Below are positions 8,411 to 16,499 of a stretch of 36,485 nucleotides of DNA, in pieces. Below the pieces are notes generated by a model. The model was not told the DNA's origin. It did no database searches and worked only from the letters and a program-made list of their open reading frames with translations. The translations under genes and the position numbers were made by a program. The DNA is taken from positions 1 to 36,485 of the forward strand of contig CAZFDM010000075.1 of assembly GCA_964517975.1 (NCBI GenBank), read 5' to 3'. The stretch is from JBBIRM01 sp964517975. GTDB lineage: Bacteria > Desulfobacterota > BSN033 > UBA1163. Every line of letters begins with the position of its first letter. The stretch's first letter is position 1.

Positions 8411-8986
8411 TTAAAAGTGTACGGACATGTGTTTTTTAACATATTCCGAACCTATCTGAATGGCTTTAATATTGTCAGGAATATGCCGATGGTGGCGTTC
8501 ATCAAAAACCTTCTCAAGGGAGTCAAAGATCGAAGATATCCCGACCAATCTCGTCTTCTCAATAAATGCCCCTAAAGCAATCATGTTAGCCATTCGAGGG
8601 CTCCCGTTTTCAATGGCAATCTCGTTCACAGGAACAGGAAAGACCTCTACATCATCGCGAGTGACCTCTTCACGATTGATGAGAGAGGAATTGAGAAAGA
8701 TCAACCCCTTTGGTAAGACCCTCGGTCCAAACTTTATCAGAGAGGGCAAATTCATGGCAATAAGGGCATGAGGTCTTTGGACAATTGGAGAACCAATCTC
8801 TCTTGAGGAGATGACCACCGTGCAGTTGGCTGACCCTCCCCTCATTTCAACCCCATACGTGGGAAGGTAAGTAACATGTTTCCCTTCTTTCATGGCCGCA
8901 TAGGCAATGAGATTTCCTATAGCAAGCACCCCTTGTCCTCCAAAGCCCGCTACAATCAAATCGTAGTAGAAATGTTTATCAGTCAC
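8411..8986 (-). CDS. 2-oxoacid:ferredoxin oxidoreductase, gamma subunit
   Basis: About 191 residues; gamma (catalytic) domain of pyruvate/ketoisovalerate-type oxidoreductases. The hallmark YDLIVAGFGGQGVLAIGNLI is at about residues 8-27, then PTYGVEMRGGSANCTVVIS, the conserved subunit-contact motif. The GTG at 8986 is preferred (AGAGGA ribosome site and typical family start); the frame could open further upstream at a TTG (9034) without a ribosome site. It completes the alpha/beta/gamma/delta set encoded at 8411-11361. These four-subunit enzymes decarboxylate a 2-oxoacid to an acyl-CoA and reduce ferredoxin. Confidence 0.93.
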   Translation of the reverse strand: MTDKHFYYDLIVAGFGGQGVLAIGNLIAYAAMKEGKHVTYLPTYGVEMRGGSANCTVVISSREIGSPIVQRPHALIAMNLPSLIKFGPRVLPKGLIFLNSSLINREEVTRDDVEVFPVPVNEIAIENGSPRMANMIALGAFIEKTRLVGISSIFDSLEKVFDERHHRHIPDNIKAIQIGSEYVKKHMSVHF

Positions 8987-9045
8987 AAAATCCTCTTTCA
9001 ATCTAATCAAATTGTGGAATGTTCCAATATCCAATGGGTACTTTT

Positions 9046-9798
9046 TTATAGATAGTCTGCCATCTTTTTCTCTTTTAGAATCCCCAGTGGAAAGTAAGGG
9101 ATCATTTCCTCTTCTACCCTTCGATTGGCATCCAAAGAGGAGAGTCCCCAGTTGGTGGGACAGGACATTAAGACCTCCACCAGGGAAAACCCAATGCCCT
9201 CGATCTGCATTTGAAAGGCCTTACGGATCGCTTTCTTAGCCTTCATTAAATTTGATGGATTATTGACCGCTACCCTGGCAACAAAGGCACTCCCTTCAAG
9301 GGTGGCCATCATCTCAGCCATCCGGATAGGATATCCGTCACAAGTAAAATCCCTTCCATAAGGGCTTGTCGTCGTCTTTTGACCAAGCAAAGTGGTGGGT
9401 GCCATCTGACCTCCGGTCATTCCATAGATACCATTATTTGCAAAGATGAGGGTGATGTTTTCTCCTCGGTTTGCAGTGTGAATTCCTTCAGCAATCCCAA
9501 TCGCTCCTAAGTCTCCATCCCCCTGAATGGTGAAGACGATGAGGTCTTTTCTCGCCCGCTTGACACCCGAAGCGACTGCAGAAGCCCTTCCGTGGGGGGC
9601 CTCTAATACATCAATATTAAAATAATCATACATAAAAACAGAACAGCCCACTGAAGCAACCCCAATCGTTCTTTCCCGAATTTTAAAGTAGTCAATCGCC
9701 TCTGCCACTAAGCGGTGGACGATTCCGTGGTGGCATCCTGGACAGAAGTGGAAAGGGACATCGATCAGACATTCGGGGCGTTTAAAAACCTGTTCCAT
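9046..9798 (-). CDS. 2-oxoacid:ferredoxin oxidoreductase, beta subunit (thiamine diphosphate binding)
   Basis: 250 residues. The thiamine diphosphate motif GDGD is at 93-96, followed by NNGIYGMTGGQ at 121-131. The N-terminal CPGCHHG (19-25) is the conserved beginning of Kor/Vor beta subunits. A perfect AAGGAG ribosome site precedes the ATG at 9798. The gamma subunit follows directly downstream; the alpha subunit precedes it after a 201-base spacer of degenerate AT-rich repeats, unusually long inside such an operon. The enzyme acts in the cytoplasm on a branched-chain, aryl or dicarboxylic 2-oxoacid; the substrate is not decided by these motifs. Confidence 0.95.
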   Translation of the reverse strand: MEQVFKRPECLIDVPFHFCPGCHHGIVHRLVAEAIDYFKIRERTIGVASVGCSVFMYDYFNIDVLEAPHGRASAVASGVKRARKDLIVFTIQGDGDLGAIGIAEGIHTANRGENITLIFANNGIYGMTGGQMAPTTLLGQKTTTSPYGRDFTCDGYPIRMAEMMATLEGSAFVARVAVNNPSNLMKAKKAIRKAFQMQIEGIGFSLVEVLMSCPTNWGLSSLDANRRVEEEMIPYFPLGILKEKKMADYL

Positions 9799-9847
9799 GT
9801 CTAACTCCTTAAATCCGAAATTGGAATTTCATCAGGCCCAAGGCAGA

Positions 9848-9999
9848 TCCGCCTTCCGCCTTTGGCGAGGCTCACCTTAGACAGTGGCGGAAAATCCTAA
9901 ACAATTTCAAATACCAAAATTCTAAACTTTTTTATGTTTGGAACATTTATATTTTGAACATTCGTGCTTGTTTCGAATTTAGTGCTTCGGATTTCAAAT
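9848..9999. repeat. Non-coding spacer with palindrome and AT-rich degenerate repeats
   Basis: TTCCGCC (9854-9860) pairs with GGCGGAA (9886-9892). From about 9897 to 9999 follows an AT-rich stretch built from variations on AATTTCAAA, TTTCGAATTT and CGGATTTCAAA. It separates two genes that are usually adjacent, so it looks like an inserted interspersed repeat rather than decayed coding sequence. Confidence 0.5.
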
Positions 10000-11061
10000 T
10001 TATCCATAGTATTTTTTGATTTCCTCCAGTATCTCTTCGGGCGGAGGAAGCGCTCCTGGAGGTTTACCATAAAAATAGACCTCCGCATCCCGTTCCACTG
10101 ATAGTCTTACATCCTCAACCATCTGGCCTGTATTCAATTCAATGGTTAAGAATTGTTTCACCCTTCGAGATAGGTCTTTTAAGGGGTTTTCAGGATATGG
10201 AAAGAGGGTAATGGGTCTGAAGAGTCCAACCTTCATTCCTTCTTCCCGTGCCAGTTCCATGGTGGTTTTGGCGACCCTGGCCATACTGCCAAAGGCCACT
10301 ATGACAAAACTAGCATCTCCTGTATTCACCATTTCAAATCGTATCTCTTCTTTCTTCATCGTTTCATATTTTTTATAGAGCTTCCAGTTGTGCTCAGTCA
10401 GTTCGCCCTCCTGAAGATAGAGGGACTTGATTCGGTTTGGTTTACGGCCTTTGGCTCCTGTCAATGCCCAATCCTTGGGCGGCAGTTCCATACTTGGGGG
10501 TTTCTTACGAATAAGAGGTTCTTTCATCTGGCCAAGGAGAGCATCTCCTAAGATCATGGCAGGATTTCGATACTTATCCGCAAGATCAAAGGCTAAGCAG
10601 GTCAGTTCATACATTTCTTGAACAGTAGAAGGGGCAAGGACAATTACTCTATAATCTCCATGCCCCCCACCTCTTGTTGCCTGAAAATAATCGCCCTGAG
10701 AGGCTGAAATGCCACCCAACCCAGGACCACTTCTTGAGATGTTGATGATGACTGCTGGGAGTTCACTGCCAGCCATATAAGAGATTCCTTCCTGCATGAG
10801 CGAGATTCCAGGGCTTGAAGAAGAGGTCATTGCTCGGGCTCCTGTGGCTGAGGCCCCTAAGAGTAGGTTGATTGAAGCAATTTCACTTTCTGCTTGAATG
10901 AATTCTCCTCCAAGTGGAGGAAGATGTTTGGAAAGATATTCTGGGATCTCATTCTGGGGAGTGATTGGATAGCCAAAGAAAAGACGGCACCCCGCATCAA
11001 TGGCTCCCATGGCCACTGCCTCATTTCCTCTCACCAATATCTTTTCAATACCCTGATTCAT
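10000..11061 (-). CDS. vorB: 2-oxoacid:ferredoxin oxidoreductase, alpha subunit (VorB/KorA type)
   Basis: 353 residues, the length typical for 3-methyl-2-oxobutanoate:ferredoxin oxidoreductase VorB. It opens KILVRGNEAVAMGAIDAGCR, then GYPITPQNEIPEYLSKHLPP and the conserved glutamate region QAESEIASINLLLGASATGA, which activates thiamine diphosphate held by the beta subunit. The C-terminal part with VIVAFGSMARVAKTTMELAR and FRPITLFPYP is the transketolase C-like domain. It lies between the ferredoxin gene and the beta-subunit gene. Symbol by resemblance; a Kor- or aryl-pyruvate-type enzyme cannot be excluded. Confidence 0.92.
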   Translation of the reverse strand: MNQGIEKILVRGNEAVAMGAIDAGCRLFFGYPITPQNEIPEYLSKHLPPLGGEFIQAESEIASINLLLGASATGARAMTSSSSPGISLMQEGISYMAGSELPAVIINISRSGPGLGGISASQGDYFQATRGGGHGDYRVIVLAPSTVQEMYELTCLAFDLADKYRNPAMILGDALLGQMKEPLIRKKPPSMELPPKDWALTGAKGRKPNRIKSLYLQEGELTEHNWKLYKKYETMKKEEIRFEMVNTGDASFVIVAFGSMARVAKTTMELAREEGMKVGLFRPITLFPYPENPLKDLSRRVKQFLTIELNTGQMVEDVRLSVERDAEVYFYGKPPGALPPPEEILEEIKKYYG

Positions 11062-11148
11062 TCTTTACCCCAACGTGTGAGGGTGACCAGTGATGGGAGG
11101 ATTTCCTTTTTTATCGTCCTTTTCCAATTTCACAATCATCCTTCCCTA

Positions 11149-11361
11149 TCACCCTTTTTGCCTCCATACCTGAATGGCTACATCTGGGCAGATTTCTCCA
11201 CAAATGGCACACCCCGTACACTCTTCGTTTCCATTCCAGGTAGCAAAAAAATATCCTTGCCGATTGATCTCCTCCCCAATTTGGATCAGACCCTTTGGAC
11301 AGGAGATGGTACAGAGCCCGCACCCTTTACAACGCTCTCGATCAATCTCAATTTTACCCAT
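11149..11361 (-). CDS. 4Fe-4S ferredoxin / delta subunit of the 2-oxoacid oxidoreductase
   Basis: About 70 residues with two complete [4Fe-4S] motifs: CKGCGLCTISCP and CTGCAICGEICP, each CxxCxxCxxxCP. The ATG at 11361 (MGKIEIDRERC) is preferred over an upstream TTG at 11385, because family members start just before this segment. It sits upstream of the alpha-subunit gene and should be the electron-transfer (delta) subunit passing electrons from the thiamine centre to free ferredoxin. Confidence 0.94.
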   Translation of the reverse strand: MGKIEIDRERCKGCGLCTISCPKGLIQIGEEINRQGYFFATWNGNEECTGCAICGEICPDVAIQVWRQKG

Positions 11362-11455
11362 TCCACATCCCAAATAGAATTTCAAGGATTTCAGGGTAAT
11401 AAAGTTTAAATTTTTGCTTTATAAGATTTTAGTTGAAATCCTTTCCTTTTTAATC

Positions 11456-11488
11456 CCTTGAATCCTCCTTGAATCCTCCTTGAACCCT
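11456..11488. repeat. 11-bp tandem repeat, three copies
   Basis: CCTTGAATCCT at 11456-11466 and 11467-11477, then CCTTGAACCCT at 11478-11488, directly after the CaiB gene (minus strand). Additional partial units (TTTTTAATCC) precede it. Similar short repeats are seen at 2031-2080. Confidence 0.85.
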
Positions 11489-11493
11489 ATTGA

Positions 11494-12669
11494 TCAGATT
11501 GCCTTTACTTCCTTGAATCGTTCAATATCCCTATCCGAATATCCGATCTCTCTTAATACCTCGAGGGTATGTTCTCCCCACAAGGGCGGGGGCGTATGAA
11601 TCTCGAATGAGAAAAGAGAAGATTTAATGGGGCTTCTCAATTGTCGAATCTTCCCCTCCAAGGGATGGTCACATTCCACCACCATTTTCCTTTGGAGGAC
11701 TTGGGGATGCCGAAAAACCTCCTCAAGGGTTAGAACCGGTTCACAACAGGCATCCACATCTTTGAAAAAGGAAACCCATTCTTGTTGAGTTTTTGTTTTA
11801 AAGATTTTCTTAACCTCTTCGATCATATTTTCTTGATCCACGCCTTCGATATACTGTTTTAAAATGAAGTCGGGTCGTTGGATCGCTTCGCAGAAGTTTT
11901 TCCAGAACTTTGGTTCCAGTGCGCCAAGGGACATGTACCTACCATCTTTGGTGGGGTAGACTTGGTAGCAGGCATATCTTCCCGTAAGTTGCATCTTTCC
12001 TCGCTCAGGGAGTTCCCCATCCATGAAATATTTTCCTGCATGCATAGAGAGCCAAGAAATGACCCCATCCAGCATGGAGATATCCAATAACTGACCTTCT
12101 CCTGTCTTTTCACGGTGGACGATGGACGAAAGAATGGCAATGGCAGCCATCATTCCGCCTGCACCAATATCAGCGATTTGAACCCCTGGTAGGACTGGAG
12201 GTCCATCTTTGGATCCGGTCAATTCAAGGACTCCTCCCAGGCCGATATAATTGATATCGTGACCTGACCTTTCCCGATACGGTCCATCTTGTCCATATCC
12301 TGAAAGGGAACAGAAGATAATTCTTGGATTTCTCTTTTTCAATTCAGAATAACCGATACCAAGACGATCCATCACACCTGGTCTGAAACTCTCTAAAATG
12401 ATGTCATAGGAGTTGATCAGTTTATAAAAGATTTCTTTTCCTTCCTTAACTTTCAGATTTAATTTCATACTCTTTTTATTTCGATTTAAGGCGAGGAAAA
12501 AGGCACTATCTTCTTTTCGAACAGGTCCCATCTTTCGAGAATAATCTCCCAGATCAGGGTCTTCAATCTTCAAGACCTCCATTCCCAGGTCACCGAGCAG
12601 AAGAGAACAGTAAGGGCCAGGAAGAAGCCTTGATAGATCGAGCATTTTAAATCCCATTAATGGCCCCAT
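11494..12669 (-). CDS. CaiB/BaiF family protein, alpha-methylacyl-CoA racemase-like
   Basis: 391 residues, standard for class III CoA-transferase/racemase enzymes. It starts MGPLMGFKMLDLSRLLPGPY, the usual family opening. The residues specific to alpha-methylacyl-CoA racemases appear present: His137 in SGHDINY, Asp167 in IADIGAGG and Glu252 in LGALEPKFW. Family CoA-transferases instead use an aspartate near position 169. A 2-methylacyl-CoA epimerase is therefore a better first guess than a CoA-transferase. Epimerisation of a branched acyl-CoA would fit an operon containing a Vor-type oxidoreductase and branched-chain-type transporters. It is the first gene of the minus-strand block, divergent from the acetoacetyl-CoA synthetase gene. 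Confidence 0.9.
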   Translation of the reverse strand: MGPLMGFKMLDLSRLLPGPYCSLLLGDLGMEVLKIEDPDLGDYSRKMGPVRKEDSAFFLALNRNKKSMKLNLKVKEGKEIFYKLINSYDIILESFRPGVMDRLGIGYSELKKRNPRIIFCSLSGYGQDGPYRERSGHDINYIGLGGVLELTGSKDGPPVLPGVQIADIGAGGMMAAIAILSSIVHREKTGEGQLLDISMLDGVISWLSMHAGKYFMDGELPERGKMQLTGRYACYQVYPTKDGRYMSLGALEPKFWKNFCEAIQRPDFILKQYIEGVDQENMIEEVKKIFKTKTQQEWVSFFKDVDACCEPVLTLEEVFRHPQVLQRKMVVECDHPLEGKIRQLRSPIKSSLFSFEIHTPPPLWGEHTLEVLREIGYSDRDIERFKEVKAI

Positions 12670-12784
12670 AAATTAACCCAAAGACTTAATAACACATTGA
12701 AATCGAAAATGAAAGTTTCCCCAGAATAGGATTTTATCGCCATGATCTATGTGCTATTCATTTTTCTTACGAGACAAATAATTC

Positions 12785-12813
12785 TTGACGGAAGGGCCCA
12801 AGAGTGATAATGA
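12785..12813 (+). promoter_or_regulatory. Candidate sigma70 promoter for acetoacetyl-CoA synthetase gene
   Basis: TTGACG (12785-12790) and TAATGA (12808-12813) are separated by 17 bases; an alternative -10, GATAAT, overlaps with 15-base spacing. It lies about 50 bases upstream of the start codon in the divergent gap 12670-12861. No convincing promoter for the opposite gene was found. Confidence 0.45.
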
Positions 12814-12861
12814 ATGAACCTCAGAGAAAAAAATCAACTCTAACAAAAAGGGGGATTATTT

Positions 12862-15075
12862 ATGAAAAAGAATCCAAAGAAGATTTCGAAAAAGGCATCT
12901 CCTCCCAAGAGACTCTCAAAAAAACTTGCGAAAAAACCTAAGAAAGTTCTGAAAAAGGTATCAAAAAAGCCAAAGAAAAAGATTTTAAAAAAACCGAAGG
13001 TAAAAATCTTAAAGAAAACATTGAAGAAAAAACCTTCTCTGAAAGGTCTGAAGGCCAGAAAAAAGATAGCCCCAAAAATTTTTAAAACGATGGTAACAAT
13101 ACCCCCTATCAAAACGGCCAAAAAACCCCTATGGGTCCCCTCTGAAGAAATCATTAGGAATGCTAATATCACCCGATTCATTGAATTTGTAAACAAGAAA
13201 TATAATAAAAAAATCAAGAATTATCCTGAGTTACATCAGTGGTCAGTTGAAGCCATCCCAGATTTTTGGACTGCTATATGGGAGTTTGCAGAGGTTAGGT
13301 CATCAAAGAAATGGGACCAGGTGGTAGATGACCTAACAAAATTCCCAGGAGCAAAATGGTTTATTGGAGCAAGGCTTAATTTTGCAGAGAACCTCCTAAG
13401 ATATCGAGATGATCGATTAGCATTTATTTTTAGAGGGGAGACTCAGAAATATTCAACCATGACCTATAAAGAACTCTACACAGCGGTTTCGCGTCTTGCA
13501 AATGCCTTGCGTCAAATTGGGGTTCGACCAGGAGACCGGGTGGCAGGTTATATGCCAAACCTCATGGAAACTGCGATTGCCATGCTTTCGGCAACCAGTA
13601 TTGGAGCAGTCTGGTCATCTTGTGCTACGGATATTGGACCCCATGCAGCACTGGACCGACTGGGTCAGATAGAACCTAAAGTCCTTTTTTCTGTAGATGG
13701 TTATTTTTATAAGGCAAAGACCTTTCACACATTGGACAATGTGGCAGAGGTTGCTAAGGCCATCCCCTCGTTAGAAAAGGTGGTGATCATCCCCTATGCA
13801 GGGGAGAAACCTGATATTAGTCAAATCCCACATGCAGTTCATTACGAGGAGTTTTTGGACAAGGAGAAGGAACCACCCCTTGAATTCGAACAATTACCCT
13901 TTGATCATCCAGTCTATATCATGTTTTCCTCCGGAACCACTGGAAAACCTAAATGCATGGTTCAGGGCGCAGGAGGCATCCTTCTTCACCATTTGAAGGA
14001 ACTCCTTCTCAATACAGATCTTAAACGGGAGGATAAACTCTTTTATATTACCACCTGTAGTTGGATGATGTGGAACTGGATGCTAAGCTCTCTGGGTGTT
14101 GGAGCAACCGTCGTTCTCTATGATGGCAATCCGAATTATCCCGATGCCTATGCGATGTGGAAGATGGTTCAGGATGAAAAGATTACCATCTTTGGCCTCA
14201 GCGCAAGTTACATCAACTACTTACGAAGCGAAGGTATTCAACCAGGAAAACACTATGATCTGTCCTCCCTCAGAGAGATTTCCCAAACAGGGTCTGTCCT
14301 TTCTGCAGAAGGATTCGAATGGGTTTATCGAGAGGTAAAGAAGGACCTCCATTTCAATTCCATCTCTGGAGGAACAGACATCAATGGTTGTTTCGCCATT
14401 GGCAGTCCCATTCAACCTGTCTATGCTGGAGAACTCCAGGGTCCTGGCCTTGGGATGAAGGTAAAGGCTTACGATGAGAATGGAAAACCCGTTTGGGATA
14501 AGGAAGGGGAGTTAGTCTGTGAGGCTCCTGCTCCATGTATGCCCTTGTATTTCTGGAACGATCCCAATGGGGAAAAGTATCGAAGCGCCTACTTCGAATT
14601 TTATCCAGGGGTCTGGCGTCATGGGGACTATGTTGTGATGCACAGCGACACGGGTGGTATCACCTTTTATGGACGTTCGGATGCCGTCTTGAAACCTTCC
14701 GGGGTCCGGATAGGGACGGCCGAAATTTACAATGTGGTAGAAAAGATTGAGGGAGTTACTGACAGCCTGGCCATTGGACAGAGTTGGGAAGGCGATCAGC
14801 GAATTGTCCTCTTTGTAAAACTTGCCCCAGGGGTTCAGTTGACCGAAGAACTGAAAAACACGATTCGAAAGACATTGAGGGAGAAGGCTTCTCCCCGACA
14901 TGTTCCAGCGATCATTATGGAGATGCCCGATGCTCCCTATACCATGAACATGAAGAAAGTGGAAAGCGCTGTCACCAATATTATCCATGGGAGACCTGTT
15001 CTGAACAGGGATGCATTGATAAACCCTGAAGTTCTGGATTATTTCGAGAGAATTGTTCCGGAACTGCAAAAATAA
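12862..15075 (+). CDS. Acetoacetyl-CoA synthetase with lysine-rich N-terminal extension
   Basis: 737 residues versus about 650 for ordinary acetoacetyl-CoA synthetases. From residue 87 (AKKPLWVPSEEIIRNANITR) it is a normal ANL enzyme: FSSGTTGKPK at 355-364, GGTDINGCF, WRHGDYV, and the C-terminal catalytic-lysine context NMKKVES near 696-702. It should convert acetoacetate, ATP and CoA to acetoacetyl-CoA. Residues 1-85 are an extra tail: about 35 lysines in the first 80 residues, with K-K, K-P and I/V-L-K-K patterns and no acidic residue before Glu95. The ATG at 12862 follows AAGGGGG with good spacing. A later ATG at 13090 has no ribosome site, so the tail is probably translated. Confidence 0.92.
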   Translation: MKKNPKKISKKASPPKRLSKKLAKKPKKVLKKVSKKPKKKILKKPKVKILKKTLKKKPSLKGLKARKKIAPKIFKTMVTIPPIKTAKKPLWVPSEEIIRNANITRFIEFVNKKYNKKIKNYPELHQWSVEAIPDFWTAIWEFAEVRSSKKWDQVVDDLTKFPGAKWFIGARLNFAENLLRYRDDRLAFIFRGETQKYSTMTYKELYTAVSRLANALRQIGVRPGDRVAGYMPNLMETAIAMLSATSIGAVWSSCATDIGPHAALDRLGQIEPKVLFSVDGYFYKAKTFHTLDNVAEVAKAIPSLEKVVIIPYAGEKPDISQIPHAVHYEEFLDKEKEPPLEFEQLPFDHPVYIMFSSGTTGKPKCMVQGAGGILLHHLKELLLNTDLKREDKLFYITTCSWMMWNWMLSSLGVGATVVLYDGNPNYPDAYAMWKMVQDEKITIFGLSASYINYLRSEGIQPGKHYDLSSLREISQTGSVLSAEGFEWVYREVKKDLHFNSISGGTDINGCFAIGSPIQPVYAGELQGPGLGMKVKAYDENGKPVWDKEGELVCEAPAPCMPLYFWNDPNGEKYRSAYFEFYPGVWRHGDYVVMHSDTGGITFYGRSDAVLKPSGVRIGTAEIYNVVEKIEGVTDSLAIGQSWEGDQRIVLFVKLAPGVQLTEELKNTIRKTLREKASPRHVPAIIMEMPDAPYTMNMKKVESAVTNIIHGRPVLNRDALINPEVLDYFERIVPELQK

Positions 15076-15077
15076 AT

Positions 15078-15108
15078 AGTTCGGAGTAAAGAGTTCGTAG
15101 TTCGGAGT
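15078..15108. repeat. Short tandem repeat AGTTCGGAGT
   Basis: AGTTCGGAGT at 15078-15087 and 15099-15108 with a truncated AGTTCG at 15092-15097 between them, directly after the acetoacetyl-CoA synthetase stop. Non-coding. Confidence 0.75.
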
Positions 15109-15146
15109 GTTAAACCTTAGAATTTTGAGATCTCAAATTTGGTTTA

Positions 15147-15527
15147 ATGAAGTTGACCCAGAAAGAGTTTGAGGAGATTGTCCATAAGGCCTTGAAGGGG
15201 CTTCCAATATTCTTCAAGAAAAAGATGAAAAATGTAGATGTGGTGATCGAGCGTAAAGCCTCCAGAAGCCTCCTCTTAGAGATGGGGCTAACATCCCCTT
15301 ATGAATTGTTGGGCCTTTATCAGGGCATTCCATTCAGCCAAAGGGGATTCTATTATGGAAACGTTCTTCCGGATAAAATAACCCTTTTTCAAATTCCCAT
15401 TGAATCTTGCTGTAGGACAAAGGAGGAGATTGAAGAAAAGGTAAGGGAAGTCGTCATCCATGAAGTAGGGCACTATTTTGGGCTGGACGAAAGAAGGTTA
15501 AGGGAACTGGAAAACGGGAGAGAATAA
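15147..15527 (+). CDS. Minimal zincin metallopeptidase family protein (PF06262-like)
   Basis: 126 residues, the whole length of this family of very small gluzincin-like proteins. The zinc motif HEVGHYFGLDERRL begins at residue 105: HExxH at 105-109, then a G-L-D-E segment with a downstream acidic residue as third ligand. The segment ELLGLYQGIPFSQRG is the other conserved block. There is no signal peptide, so it is cytoplasmic. Substrates of the family are unknown. It starts 71 bases after acetoacetyl-CoA synthetase. No clear ribosome site precedes the ATG. Confidence 0.88.
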   Translation: MKLTQKEFEEIVHKALKGLPIFFKKKMKNVDVVIERKASRSLLLEMGLTSPYELLGLYQGIPFSQRGFYYGNVLPDKITLFQIPIESCCRTKEEIEEKVREVVIHEVGHYFGLDERRLRELENGRE

Positions 15528-15587
15528 TTATATAACAGTACAGACTTCGTTACCCTAACCCTTAGCCCTTTTTTCATCGCTCGGGCA

Positions 15588-16364
15588 ATGTCGTTCATAA
15601 AGTTCTTAGGGACAGCAGGTGCAAGATTTGTCGTGCTCAGGCAACTCAGGGCCTCGGGAGGTATCTGGCTCTCTATCGATAAAACAAATCTCTATATCGA
15701 TCCCGGTCCAGGGGCATTGGTCCGATGCCTAAGCAGTAAGCCAAGGTTAGATCCTGGCACCTTAGATGGCATTATTCTCACCCATAAACATTTAGACCAT
15801 TCCAACGATGTCAATGCCATGATTGAGGCGATGACCGATGGAGGGTTTAAAAAAAGAGGAGTACTTTTCGCCCCTCGTGATGCTCTCGAAGAAGATCCGG
15901 TAGTATTGAGATATGTAAGGGATTATGTTACGAATGTTGAGATTCTAAAAGAAAATTCTGAGTATCAGGTTGGATCCATTCGGTTCTCTACTGCGCAAAG
16001 GCATCTCCATCGAGTGGAGACTTATGGTCTCAATTTTAAAACCTCACCCCATACAATCTCCATCATTACCGACACAAAATTCTTTCCTGAACTTCCAGAC
16101 CTCTATCGAGGAGAGATTTTGGTAGTCCATGTCGTTCGGCTAAAACCAATCGGGGATGAACCGATCGATCATCTCTCTGTTGACGATGTAAAGGCTATTG
16201 TTAAGAAGTCAAAACCCAAACTCACCCTATTGACCCATTTTGGTATGACCATGGTTAGGGCTAAGCCTTGGGTCGTAGCAGCCGAATTGGAAAAAGAGTT
16301 AGGAAGAAGGGTGATTGCAGCAAGTGATGGGATGAAGATAGATCTAAAGGAGATGAGGTTATAA
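15588..16364 (+). CDS. Metallo-beta-lactamase-fold hydrolase
   Basis: 258 residues. The first metal motif THKHLDH places His66, His68, Asp70 and His71 as HxHxDH; a later Asp in ITDTKFF and a final His in LLTHFG can complete the two-metal site. The start IKFLGTAGARFVVLRQLRAS resembles the RNase Z/PqqB-like branch of the fold rather than beta-lactamases. The insert GFKKRGVLFAPRDALEEDPV is like that of cyclic-nucleotide or tRNA-type hydrolases. No signal peptide. It follows the zincin gene by 60 bases on the same strand. The specific substrate is unknown. Confidence 0.87.
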   Translation: MSFIKFLGTAGARFVVLRQLRASGGIWLSIDKTNLYIDPGPGALVRCLSSKPRLDPGTLDGIILTHKHLDHSNDVNAMIEAMTDGGFKKRGVLFAPRDALEEDPVVLRYVRDYVTNVEILKENSEYQVGSIRFSTAQRHLHRVETYGLNFKTSPHTISIITDTKFFPELPDLYRGEILVVHVVRLKPIGDEPIDHLSVDDVKAIVKKSKPKLTLLTHFGMTMVRAKPWVVAAELEKELGRRVIAASDGMKIDLKEMRL

Positions 16365-16499
16365 ATAGGAAAAAAGAATTCCTTAAAGCAGTGATCAGGT
16401 TAGTATACTTAAAAAACCTAAAGCAGGCAGATGATTCCGCGAGGGCAGTGATCTCGCTTACAAAACATAATATTATTGCGCAGAAGGCAAAGACTCCTC

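Noticed and set aside
9897..10088. 63-residue minus-strand ORF
   Set aside because: Overlaps the alpha-subunit gene end and the AT-rich repeat; composition follows the repeat and no homology is apparent.
12840..13217. Phe-rich antisense ORF of 125 residues
   Set aside because: It is the complementary shadow of the Lys-rich AAA/AAG codons of the acetoacetyl-CoA synthetase tail (AAA read backwards gives TTT); no ribosome site.
16365..16499. Open frame between the MBL-fold and opine dehydrogenase genes
   Set aside because: About 45 codons are open on the + strand but without a start codon with a ribosome site; GCAGTGATC occurs twice, probably by chance. Left as convergent spacer.
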